Under the pieces are notes generated by a model that was not told the DNA's origin, did no database searches, and saw only the letters and a program-made list of their open reading frames with translations. Shown piece by piece: positions 32,404-45,000 of a DNA stretch of 64,000 nucleotides. The position numbers and the translations under genes were made by a program. How positions within the stretch are numbered: the first letter of the stretch is position 1; every line of letters starts with the position of its first letter. The DNA is from Embiotoca jacksoni (lineage: Eukaryota; Chordata; Actinopteri; Embiotocidae): positions 15,150,426-15,214,425 of the forward strand of contig JAKOON010000007.1 of the NCBI GenBank assembly GCA_022577435.1, in the 5' to 3' direction.

Positions 32404-35400
32404 CCCATAATTCTCCCACACCATCACCATGGAAATGTCCCTGCCGCCCTCAGAGGCCAAATTACTTTGAGTAGACTTCTCTCTCAGGGACAAGCTCATT
32501 AGTGTGGCCTAATTAGAAGGAGCAAGACTGCGTGGTTAAGACAGACATTTGTTAGAAACCTTGACTGCAGGATAAATACACACCCTGTTTAAGTGGCGTA
32601 GAATTCAATCTGAGCCTTCTTCTACCTGTACGAGATTTAAACTCAGATGTAAGTCTGGAAAGTAATTGTGCTGTGGAATGCATGCTCCAAATACTTTAAG
32701 TTTTTGTTAAATGTAAGATGGTGTTTTGAAGTGATAAATCAGCTTAATTTTTCAGTTTTAAAGTCAGTGTTTTAGTAGCCGGTAAAAGCCGACATCCTGG
32801 ATACAATAATACCTCACGTTTAAGCAGTTTTGATCTCCAGTGTATTCATTCAATGAAAGGAGTTTGGGATTCTTGCTGTATTTTATGATAACCTGAAGCA
32901 TCTTCCCAAGTGCAATAAAAACAGTGGGGAGAACATGTTTTTATTTCTCCTCTCCCCTTAATTTATATACCTTTACAGCTCCCCCAAAGCAAATAATCTT
33001 TTCCACATGCTCGCCTCACCTGCTGCTCGACTCCAGATTTGTAGTTTGCCTTTGGTATATACAGTATGTCAACCCGCATAATAAATGTACACTTTGAAAC
33101 CATGAGAAAGGAATTCTGACTCTCAAAGGGCCAACCTGCAGTTGCTAAATATACGTTTATAATAAAGACATATATAGGAGCTCCATTATATTGTCATGTC
33201 TGTGAAATACAGCTGTATGAAGCAGACAAGCTCAATTCTATCTGATGTAGGATCTAGACAGTGCGATGAGAATGGGGTCACCAGAGACAGTGCAGTAAAA
33301 GTGGGAGTGGGTCAGCTGACAGGAAGTGGAAACAGAAGGCCGGAGGTGATACGTGATGTCATTAGCAGAGGGAGGAAGTCGGTCTCTATAGGGGGGAATA
33401 AGGGGCAACCCCCTTCCAGTTGGTCAGCCCATTAACTAATGTAGGACAGGAAAAGCATTTTGTTGGCAGTATTGAGCATAAGATTGAAATCAGTCTCTGA
33501 GGGTTTTCAGTAGAGTTAGCTTATCAGATTTAGTAGGACCCTTTGAATATCCACTTTGGTGTTTTTTTTGTTGCTACATTTCTATATATGTGACACAGTA
33601 TGGCACGTTTGTAGGTACTGGGTTTTTGTCAAGCTTTGGTTTCTATCACATGATGGCCATTTTCCGATGTGCTTCCCCCTTGTCTTGTTTCTCCTGGCAT
33701 TTTCGTCTAATTTCCTGAACTCCCAAATTAATGAATAAGATCGACTTCAATGACCTCTCTGTGTGTTTGACAAATAGGCAAAGCTCCGGCAATAATAACT
33801 AATGAGAAGATGTAGTTAAATATTTGAGAGGGTCCGTGGAAAAAAGCTATAAATGCAACACTTACATACTATCACTTTTTAAGTTTACAGATTCGGCAAA
33901 TACATTATGAGTATGCATTTGTTGTCATGTTTCTACTGGATGAAGGTCCTACATTTACTCTCCCATTAGCTCCGTTTTCCCGTCCAATTAGCAGCTTTAA
34001 GAAACGTGCATTGTGCTGTAAATGGATGTTAAACCAGCTGTGAGTAATGACAACAAGACTGCTAAATGTCTCACCAGACACCAAATTGAAAAACTCTGTA
34101 AAAATACTGAGATTTATCTGGAGGTCATAGGTTTGTCCAGCATTGTGTGGACTTGTTTGGCAAGGGCCTGAATGTAACAGATGTTCAGAAGTCCCACACC
34201 TTCAGGTTTCAATTGATCTGCATATTTTTTTATCTGTTCCTCCTCCAGAAATCCTCCCACAAATGATGCCAAATAGTAGCAAAAAGACTATTAGGTCATA
34301 GTTGTGGTCATCATCCTGATTTGTATCATCTTTCTAACGATATTGTTTACCTCTGGTGGGCTCCGGAGATATCAGTGTGTGAATGCCCAGACATGCTCCT
34401 TGCTGGGGAGAGGAGAGGAGAACCGTCACTCTCGGGAAATGCCTGGAATCTGAGAAGTCGAGTGGGAGGGGATTTCATCATGATGGGGCACATGCTGGTG
34501 AGAGAAGACGTTGTTGGCACAGCTCATAATGCAATTAAAATCCTCAAAGCCATCTGGTTTACCTCACCTTTGTTAGAATGGAAGCTACACACATATATTT
34601 GTGCAAAGAAGTGTGAAATATCCTGTGGTTTTTGAACACAAATAGAGATATCTATTTCCTCATCCGTGTCTCTTAAAGTTATGATTCAGCTATTTTCTTT
34701 AAACATGCATGTCCCAGCTTGGATGACCAGGTTGGATGATGGTATTTAGATAACCCTCACATGGTATGAAGATAACACTGTAACGTGCGGTCTCCTTTTC
34801 TCTGACTCATGAGATAAGATTTACCTTTTTCACAAAAGAAATGTGCTTTTCTGTACCGTTCAAAAGTGACTGGCTCATATTTTTCAACTGACTAAGACAG
34901 ACTCCCACACTATGTTCCTGGACACCTCAATGTTTTCGACCTGCAGCGTTCTTTCATGTCGGATCAGGTTGTATATCCAACATGTCCAAAGACAATAAGG
35001 AAGGGGAGACTTCCAAGAAAAATCCAGCAGTTTTCATTAGATACTGATCTCTTGTGGAGTCACAGATGTCCGAGTCCTTTGAGGTTCTCACAGCAGCTTT
35101 GTCTCGCTGGACTTACCGTTTTATGGTTCTACCTTTGGTTTGTGTTGTGGACTTAATATGATTTTGTTTTATCAATTACCTGAACATTTCTGTCCTGAAT
35201 GTTTTAGATTTCCAAGAGCACCTCAGATCTGTTGCACCCAGTTGTAATGTGAGGCAAAGTGATGCCAATTTTACAGTTTAGTGTGCTTTCTCGTCCCTCC
35301 TCTGGCCTCCACGGCCCTGTATGGGGTCACAGCTTCACTGGGGAGGTTAGAGTTCACATTTAGTCACAGTGAGGAGTAGTTTGTCAGGACATAAGCAAGC

Positions 35401-35699
35401 CGAGTTGGATGTATCTGAGACCATTTTTGAAAAGTTGGGAAGCACTATATACAGTATGTGCCTCAGGGAAGGTCTGGCCTTTCTATCATTATATTTTAAT
35501 TGGAGTTCCTGTCTGCAAGGCCATTAACTTTTAATTTTTCTTCACTTCTTTTATGAGGCAATAATTTTAGTTTTACACCATAAACAGCTACTATTTCATT
35601 GGCTTGTGAAAGAAAAAATACCCAAACATTTTGATGTTTTCCTTCTTTGGTTTTTGTATGGGTTAAAGCTATGACATGACTTGTTAATTAGTTAACAGA

Positions 35700-35865
35700 C
35701 GTGCTGCTGGCTGGTGGATCTTAATATTATTGGACCGAGTCAGGCTACAGGTTTCCATCTGCTTCCAGTCTTTGTGCTAAGCTAATCTAGCCATGTTCAT
35801 ACTTACAGCACAGATATGACAGTGGTATTAATCTTCTTTTAACTCTTAGCAAGAAAGTCAACAGG
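35700..35865 (-). repeat. Fragment of the MITE-like family (copy 4)
   Basis: Contains GTGCTAAGCTAATCTAGCC, GACAGTGGTATTAATCTTC and AACTCTTAGCAAGAAAG, the inverse-orientation blocks of the family seen at 12996, 13770 and 17391. Confidence 0.6.
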
Positions 35866-38800
35866 CATCCTCTAAAGTGTATTTAATAGGTTAGATCAAA
35901 ACAATCTCATTAGGTGTCATACCAAGATTCAAAACAACATGGGATCTCATATCTTGCCCACTCAGTATAACTCTGATCTTGCAACATCACAGTGATTGTT
36001 ATGAATTCTTGAGCACCAGGCCGCTGATAGTAAAAGCCTACAGTGTGTCATGTCTGTGTTTCTGCATTGTCTTGGTTGTGTAGTGTGTGCATGAGTGTTG
36101 TTTGTGTAGCGTTAGTGCCAGCGTGATTGAAGACAGCGTGTTGCATCGTGTCGGGGCACATGAGTCTGCCTCAGGGCAACAAGTCATCCACGTATAACTC
36201 TGAAAGGTCTCAACTTGCCCGTACCTCCAATCCACAGCAATTGCTAAATGTATATATTTTACTTTATGTTTTCAAATAAATGTTCCTAAATAGACATTTC
36301 CACCTGCAGCAGCAGCTTCACTGGGGACTTTTTACTGTTATCTTTGTAGGTAAGTAATAGTCGTGAAGATGCTCTAGTGTAAAGTAGTAATACAATTCAG
36401 TATACTGTGGCTGGTATGTCTGTGAGTTCATTGTCATCTTCTACATGGCAGACACTGGTGTACAGCTAGTTAAATGTTAATAATGTTAACTGGGGGAAAG
36501 AATGTGAAAGAAGAAAGAATGTGCAGTCGACCTGTGTGTGTTTACACAGCAAGCCTTTCCCAGGTGCTATATGATCCCAAGGATTACAGCGAAGGGGAAT
36601 CCAACACACACACACACAAACTCACACAAACTCACACACATGGAGCACCACCATCTCCCTGTACTCTACCCCCCAAAAAGGAAAGAGAGGAGGGGAGACA
36701 GAGTGGGAGAGGAAGGTGGAGGGAGATAACGGATCGGATGGAGGAAGGGAGAGGTAAAGGGAGTGTGAATTCAACAGAGTACAGCTCACCTTCACCACAA
36801 AGAGTTCAGAGGACGGAGCACACAGGGAGGTTTTGACTCTGGACTACCTCCTACAGTATCTCTTTTCTGTATGAATGAACCAGTTTGTTTCCTCTTTAAC
36901 CTTGGAGAATGGTGGGGCTCTCATCCACTGATGTTGAGGGTAAGTGCTGAAACAACCTCTTTATAGTGTAGTCTGTAGATAGAGGAAAGTAGAGACATAA
37001 CAAACTGTGGAAAGGTACTGATGGCATCTTGCCTTCAGTCACAGCACAGCAGAAATCAGGTGATGTTTACTTCATGCTTTAAGCATTGTGCGAGCTCGCT
37101 GAATTAACAAGAATGACATTGTATACTGAGTTGTTGAGAAAACAACTGTTTGCCACCCAGAAACAATAGAGAAACATAGTCATTTTTTAAGCCAATAAGG
37201 ACTCTTTGTTGGTTGCACATTCTTGTTGGATTAGCTGGAATGTCTGTCTGCAATAATGTTGTGAAACAGAGCTGCTCCCAAATGACTAAATTTTGTCACT
37301 TTTGACATACCTTGAAGTCATTATGATAATTTACAAGGATAAACAGACAAAATTCAAATACTGTTGGAGAAACAGTGTGTGTGTGTGTGTGTGCGTGCGT
37401 GCGTGCTTGTTGCATGGCGAGAAAAGTAAACTTGGCATAAAGGAACACTTTAGTGTGACGAGGGAGTAGCAAAGAACAACATGCATCCAATTGAGGTTCC
37501 ATTATTCTTCAGATCAGAGTTTGTTGGACATGTTAGCACAGGTGCTCAACTCGCTGACATTATTCACCCCTCCTGCCCACCCAACCCCTCCTTTCTCTGT
37601 CCCTTACAGTCTGAAAATGTAAGCTGCTTTTTAAAGGCCTGAGACTGCAGTCTTAAACAAACTGCTTCACAATTGTGTACACATTCACACGCAAATGCAC
37701 TATGCAGAGTCTTGCACTTCTAACAAGGTGAGCAATGTGTCTGGTGTTTGACAACAATTGTCAGGCAAGTGTGAGATGGTTAATGTTTGAGTGTGTCCAA
37801 CGCTTTGAATGGCTTTACACATTCCTGCACCATCTTTACTGGTGTCTAAAAATGTTATTTTCTGGGTGTTTTTTTATCCTAAGACTTAAAAAGCTTATGG
37901 TGTTTTGTCCTTCTTGTATCTGCTAATATTTAAATTTCACTTGAATCAAACTATATTGAACCTGTTTTTACTGAATGCAGCATTACTGTGGAAGCTTACC
38001 ATCAGGTGCTGAACTCAAAAACTAGTTTATCTGACTTCAGAGGACATCAAAGGTACAAACGCAGGTGCAACATGGATTTAAAGGATCATGTGCTGTTTTA
38101 GATTGGCGAGAACCCTTACGAGTGGTGTGGTGTTGATCATGAAGGCTTTAGGGTGGTCTTATGCACTTACGAAATGATTCTTTTTCGCTTGTTTTGGCAC
38201 AAGCGGAGCAGCACTGTAATCGTCAAATTGGATGATCAGCTTTTGAAAGCACTCGTCCAAATGAAACAGTGAAATAGTTTTTATGAGTGAGCTCAGGCCA
38301 GCTCCTCAAAAGCCCTGCCTTGAATTTCTGTGTTATATCTGATTTAGTGCTGACTGGTGTGAATTTCAACTTCTCTCTGCTGTGAGTGAGTCATGCTGTG
38401 GACAAGGTTTTGTCTTACGCTCGGTTAGGGGAAGCCCAGTGGTACGCTAGAGCCAGAATCTAAACAGCTGGAGCCTCTGGCAGAGAGACAACATCCACCC
38501 GGCCAAAGACATCCCACTATCATGAGTTTCCCCTCTACTTCCATGAAATCCACTTCCTTATTTCCCCGGGGTGAATCAAATCTTAATGAGGTGACATTCC
38601 AGGTCCCTGAATGAATTATTTCCTCATGCCCACTTCTCAGAGAATTACAATGGAAGGAAACCACACTAGGAAAGAAGTGGTAAAACAGACACATACATAC
38701 TGTAACTCTTCTCCTGGCTGTAGCCTTGGCAGGGCATTGTTAAGCCCATAGGAAGACCCACCTCAGGAAAGTATGTCCGTCTTAAAGGAGTGGGAGCAGT

Positions 38801-38958
38801 CAGAGATGTAGAACATACATCACTGACAAAAAATGGATACATCTTCCAACTTATCTGGACTTTCTACTTGTCAGTGGTGATTACATACAAGATCGCAAGA
38901 TCGCTGTGTGAGAGTAATACATCCAACATGATGCCTGAACTCATTATTTTAAACCTGC

Positions 38959-39075
<117 letters not shown>

Positions 39076-39189
39076 GTTGACATGAGTGCCTTTTCTGGTG
39101 AGCAGATTTCACCGTTGACAACCCTCACTAAATACACAACATATAAACCTGCCTGTGTGTTTTAGGGTTTTTGTTGCATGTGTGTATGT

Positions 39190-39192
<3 letters not shown>

Positions 39193-39227
<35 letters not shown>
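39193..39227. repeat. (TG)n microsatellite, about 17 units
   Basis: Short TG array just downstream of the AC array at 38963-39073. Confidence 0.95.
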
Positions 39228-39229
<2 letters not shown>

Positions 39230-39376
39230 GTGCAACAGGTCTTGTTGCCATATGACCGCCCACTGAACAAAGACTTTTTCTGGCTCAGCGGCTGTCCCGT
39301 GGCTGACCCTTGCAAGATGCACGGCTCAGTAGGTCTAAGGCGACTGGACTGTGAAAATGGGGAAAGAGGAGGATGT

Positions 39377-39408
39377 GGGGGGATATGGGGGGATGGAGGG
39401 GTTGGGGG
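39377..39408 (+). other. G-quadruplex-forming motif
   Basis: Four G-runs of 6, 6, 4 and 5 bases separated by loops of 4, 5 and 2 bases on the plus strand, about 1 kb before the conserved afap1l1 exon. The motif is read directly. That it folds is inferred. Confidence 0.7.
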
Positions 39409-40429
39409 AGGCAGACCAGAAAGAGATGGAGCGAGTAGGAAGTGGGAGAGAGGCGGGCGAGTGTGCCAGCAGTGACTCAACCAGTTGTCAGGTTTCGCTG
39501 AGGATTGTAGGAGTAAAGGGGTAGAAAGATGTGCATTAGGAGGCAGTGATAAGAGGAAACGTGATTGCAGAAGATGTGGTCGACATCATCGAGAAGGGCT
39601 GCTTGGTGGCACTTAAAGATTAAAAAAAGGAGGAAACAAAATACATACATCAGCAGCAGGTTGCAAACCCTTTCTCAGGGCGTCCAGCAGCTGTGGGAGT
39701 GAGGCGGTTTATTTACGTTTGGTTCTCATAGCACAGAGCGGACCGGTTCCACCTCTCAGATCAACATATGATGTGAATCATACCTGGAGAGCCTGTCTGA
39801 TCCAGCTTGTGTTTTTGTGACTTAAATCGTCCCAACTGTTAGATAAAGATCAGTTCCCTGTAAACGATTCTGGCTCAATCCGAGCTCTCTAAAGTGAGAG
39901 CTCTTGTTGCCTCATACCATTAGCTGTTCCTTTAAGAGCGCTGCAGGGCAGAATCTCATATTCCTGCCAACATCTTTACAGTATTTTCAACACAATTAAT
40001 TTGACAGCTAATTGGAATTAGTGTTTGTGCCCATCTGTCTGAGCCAACAGTATTTTTGAACTGTTTTTGTTCCCTTTATTCAGGAAGTAAGTGTTATTAT
40101 TTTTGGTAGCTTCAGATCCTCTTACTTTCTGGGTTAATGAGCAATTTGCTTTCACATGTTTCCTGCAATTGAAGCGTCTTGTCATTGTTTAGTCTGGTTA
40201 CACTGAGGTGAAGAGGAGGGAGACTCTGTGATGGGGTGGCAGATGGATTTTGACAAACTGTGAAGCAAAGTGACAGAAAATGAAAGAAGGACACAGGGAA
40301 AGAAAAGCAGAAATAGACCTCCTGGTCATCCACCCAGGGTTTGTTTAGACGTGTCAGTCTGACCTTTGCCCTCTCTGCTTATACACTGGACCCGTGGCCT
40401 CCATGACCTTTCGCCTCCCCCCTGTGCAG

Positions 40430-42073
40430 CCATGGAGGTGCTGGTGAGTGAGCTAGGCGCGCTGCTGAAGATGCTGGACCAAGAGAACCTCAGCTCCTCC
40501 ACCCAGGAGAAGAAGACATCCGTGTGGAACCTCCTTCAGCAGATACAGCCATCAGGTCAGAGAGAGGAAAAAGACAGACAAACTGACTCAGTAAAACTGC
40601 AGAAAGTATTATCACTAGAAATTGCTTTTATACATGATTTGTGTGTAATGTTAAACTCAAAAAACATTTACACCCTAAAAACAGGCAGAATGCACATAAT
40701 TTTGTTGTATTTTGTAAAACAGTTAGAAGTTAAAAAGTGCATAGATGTTGATTTATGTTTTTTTTTAAATAATAACAGCATGCATAACACCTGGTTTTAT
40801 CTGAATGATCATAATCTATTCATCAATTTTTATGTGAGGCTTTGGAAGTGCTACAATACATGTCTGTGTTTTCCTCTTCCTCTCCTCCAGTGTCAGGACA
40901 AGACTACATCTACATGAACTCATCCGTGTACAGAAATGGCACGAGCTTTGTCGAGTCTCTCTTTGAGACATTTGGTGCGTTTGAATTCAGATGGTGATGT
41001 AAAATGTGCACATAAGATGCAAATATGCTCCCAATGTGTGCTAACTGTGAGTTAGAATGTGTTTCTGTCTTTTACAGACTGCGAGCTGGGAGACCTAAAG
41101 GATGTTACAGATGATCTGAAAGAAGATAAGAAAACACAGGCTGACACTTTAAAACAGGCAAGTGGAGAATACAGTAAAATCCTTACGGATCCCTTTTTCA
41201 TAAGAATCAGTTACATATGAAACAATGGCTTTAAATCCTGTAGGTGAAATGACACGGTGTGTGTGGGTTGTATGTTGATGCATGTACCTGTTCAACTTTA
41301 TAAAAGACACCGGTTTGTCATGACTCGTGGAGAAAAGGTGATGAAAAGCTGAGAGATTGTGTTCCATGTTGTGGGGTTTTCCCATCCTCACATGCTCATC
41401 ACTCTGCAAGCTGTTGAAAGGATGAAAGGTTTAGGGATCCACCCACAGCCCACGTGTGTAATTCATGGAAATCATTTTGATGTTTATTCTCTTTGATTAT
41501 GTAGTTCTTTGACTTTGGTTATAGTATAAATCTGAGACTTATGTTTGTGTTTACGTGTCTCCCTGAGCAGAGCTGTGCAGATTCATCAGCCCCACACTCA
41601 GCTGACTCTCCTCCGCCTCTGCCCACAACGCTTCCTCCTGAGGAGTACTACGAGGAAGCAGCGCCCCTCAGTCCTGGCAAGATGCCCGAGTACATAATCA
41701 CACGAGGTCAGTTTGCTCCCACCTCAGCTGAACTCACTGACCTTCCTGTCAATTCTGCAAAAACTACTCATTACTCAGGACTTAAATTATATATAAACAT
41801 AATCATATAGCACTTTGTTTGAAACATAATTACAAAGTACAAGTTACATTAAAGTGCTTGATGGAACATGAGGCAAAATTATGATATTTTTTCTTCCATT
41901 TCCAGTCAGGCCCAGCCCTCCCAACTCTATTGAAGATGGGTATGAAGATGCTGAAAATCACTACCCGACTACCTGCATAAACTCGCACCGCAAGAACTCC
42001 TGTGAGCTCAGAACACCCATACCCACAAATTTTCCAGAGATACAAGATAAACACTGCCTTGTTATTACAAAAG
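40430..42073 (+). CDS. afap1l1: afap1l1 N-terminal exons (before PH1)
   Basis: Five exons. 40430-40555 encodes MEVLVSELGALLKMLDQENL and the EKKTSV..LLQQIQPS block conserved in the AFAP family. 40891-40974 and 41078-41157 encode the AFAP1L1-type SFVESLFETF and DCELGDL stretch. 41571-41706 carries SPPPLP, a possible SH3-binding Pro motif, and EEYYEEAAPLSPGKMPEYI, with tyrosines that could be Src-family targets. 41906-42073 encodes SIEDGYEDAENHYP. The roles of these motifs are inferred from the family. Confidence 0.9.
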
Positions 42074-45000
42074 GTAAACCATACCTTATTTCCTCTGTTG
42101 TTGCTCCCTCAGACAATGATTCTGATGCTCTGAGCAGTTCGTATGAGTCCTACGAAGAGGATGAAGAAGAGAGGAGCCCCGGCGTCCGACTCACTCACCA
42201 GTGGCCCTCGGATGAGAGCTCCATGCCTCCTGCCAGAGACTGTCGCATTTGTGCCTTCCTGCTGCGAAAAAAACGCTTTGGACAGTGGGCCAAACAGCTC
42301 ACTGTCATACGTGAGAACAGACTACAGGTAAGAAGTATGACATTCACATAATCATTATATGATGCTCTGAATGTCTTTGTTTCTCTTCTTCACCCCTATG
42401 TTTCCTTGTTTCTGCAGTGCTATAAGAGTTCCAAGGACACATGCCCCTACGTGGACCTACTACTGCCCCAATGCACTGTAGTCTACATACCCAAAGACAG
42501 CAAGAGAAAGCACCATGAGCTTCGCTTCACGTTACCAAATGGAGACGCACTGGTGCTGGCCGTACAGAGCAAGGAGCAGGCTCACAGATGGCTTACGGTA
42601 AATTTAACATGCTACAGTGTGTGCATTTTCTTCAGGAGTACAAACTGGTGAGACAGCCATTGATCCTCACTAGAAGTGGGATTGTCTGTGGGACAATTTA
42701 CAGTACAGTCCAGAGTGACGGGTGTAAAATGTCCCCGCAGGTTGTTCGAGAGGTGAGCGGTCAGAGCGCAGGACCCGAAGAATCTGCATCTCCCGTCATA
42801 CAAAGAAAAAATGAACTTGACAAGGTAAGGATGTTTATGTCAACACATTCTTGTCATTTTTATTCCCCAAGTCATAATTTATCTCTCCAGCTGAGGTGAG
42901 GAAAAGTTGGCAGTAAGCAGCAGTTGTGCTGTCACCATCAATTTCCCGAAGCAATTGTGTGGCTCAAACGCAGTGCACTGAAATACCTGTATTTGGCCTG
43001 CAGAACAAAGAAGAGTTATTTAGAGTAATTAGGTGTTAAGACTACAATGACAGGGATTGTGGTGAGTCAGTGTTGGAACCAACACATCCTCTTTTAAAGC
43101 TTACTAATCTGTCAGAGCATAAACTGCAAAACCCTGACACATAAAGCACACACTGAAGAGAGTTGGAAGGAGAAGAAAGCAGAGGATATTGTTCTGCAGG
43201 TTTGTTTGTCTCATTATGTCATGCATTCATTGTTATTAAGCAGCATGTGGGAGAATGACAAAATCCAGACATAGATACATATGAGAAGAATTGTCTTAAG
43301 TATAGTTATTAAGCTTTTTATCAGTCAATGACAAGTGGAGACAGGCTTGGCTCCAGTTTGAACTCCGCAGACAAAGAGGGCCAGTGTTGGGCTCAGCTGT
43401 TGAAAGTCTAAACCTGTGTTTGCTTGCTTCTTCCGCAGAGGTTGTCTGCAGAGAGGAACACATCTGATTCAGACAGTGTGGGTGTGTCCGCTGGAGAGAA
43501 TTGCAGAGAGAACGGTGAGACAGACACGGCCGTAAAAACATTATAGCAGCTGTTTTATGAAGGAATATTAACTGAAGTTCCTCCTTTTTAGTTTTGCTTT
43601 TAACTGCATCTTTTTTACAGTCTGCATCAATGGATGCAAAGTTGTCATTTGTCTGACACTTCCCATACTTTCATGTGCATGTGGAATGCAGGGTAGAGAT
43701 GGGAAAGATTCCAATGTTTGTATCATATGCGTGATAAAAAAAAAAAAGAAGTTATGGATAAAAGCTCTGGAAAACGAGTTTTTACTGCAGAATCGTTTTA
43801 GGTTTAACCAGCCCTTTGTGTAATGCAATTTACTGTATCACATTTATTTCTTGTCTTAGGTGAATTGCAGTTCTCACATGAAAAAAAATTATTTGGACTA
43901 AAGGCACCTGATTGATCCTTGAAATGTTGATGTAGGTAAGGTGAAACGAGGCGCTTTCGCTGCAGGACGTAAGATCACACGCATCATCAGCTTCTCCAAG
44001 AAGAAGCCCCCTCGGCCCGGTGATCCCCGGACAACCTACAGCGACCCCCGACAAGGTCAGAGCCTGCTTCATTGTCACTTTTCATCTGTCCCAAGTCTGC
44101 ATACACATAATTTTCTCCTCTTCCTCACAATGCAGGCTACCTGTCAGTGCTGATGAACCAGGTGTGGCGGGAACAGTGGTGTTGTATGTGCAGAGGCTCC
44201 CTGCACTTCTACCAAGACAAAGGAGACCCTCGCACCTCCCTGCCTTCCCTTCCTCTCCACGGCTGTGAGGTGAATCCAGGGCTCGGACCCATACACCCCT
44301 TTGCCTTCCGCATCCTGCGGAACAGCACAGAGGTGGCAGCTCTGGAGGTAAGACACTGTTCATGTGCTTAATTTAAAGCTGCACTAAGAGTTGAATGTTT
44401 TCATATGATCAGAGGGGTCAACACGTATGTGTCATATCCAAAAAACTTTCATAACGACAAACGTACAGATCACCTGAGTATGGAATTCCCATTGGCTCTA
44501 TGGGGATTTTCGACTAATGTTTTGATTCAGTCTGTCAGGAGACCAAAAAACTAAAAGAAGAGTAAAAATTGGACTTACAGTATGTGCTGACAATATGTCC
44601 AGTTTGTGTTAAAGCTCGCCCCACCGCCCCCAAAAGGAAAAAGAAGCAATCAACTAACAATACTTTCATTTTCAGATTTTTCAGATTTTAAAAAATGACA
44701 TTTCAAAGCTGCTTCATTCTGTCTCTTTTTGTTTGTCAGGCGAGCAGCTCCGAGGAGCTCGGACGGTGGCTTGGTGTCCTCTTGGCAGAAACGGGCTCGG
44801 CGACAGACCCAGAGTCGCTGCATTACGACTATGTTGATGTGGAAACTATTGCTAACATTCGTGACGCTGCGCGACATTCCTTCCTGTGAGTGAGACAGCG
44901 ATATGGGGGAGTTGGGGGTTTAGTTGGACAAAGTCAAGGGAAGGCCACCGACCAGAGCGGAGATGTTTTGACCTCACGCAGACTTAATTCCTCCTCTCTC

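Noticed and set aside
40432..40917. Continuous frame through the afap1l1 exon into the next intron
   Set aside because: Similarity ends at 40555 before a GTCAGA donor and resumes at 40891 after a CTCCAG acceptor.
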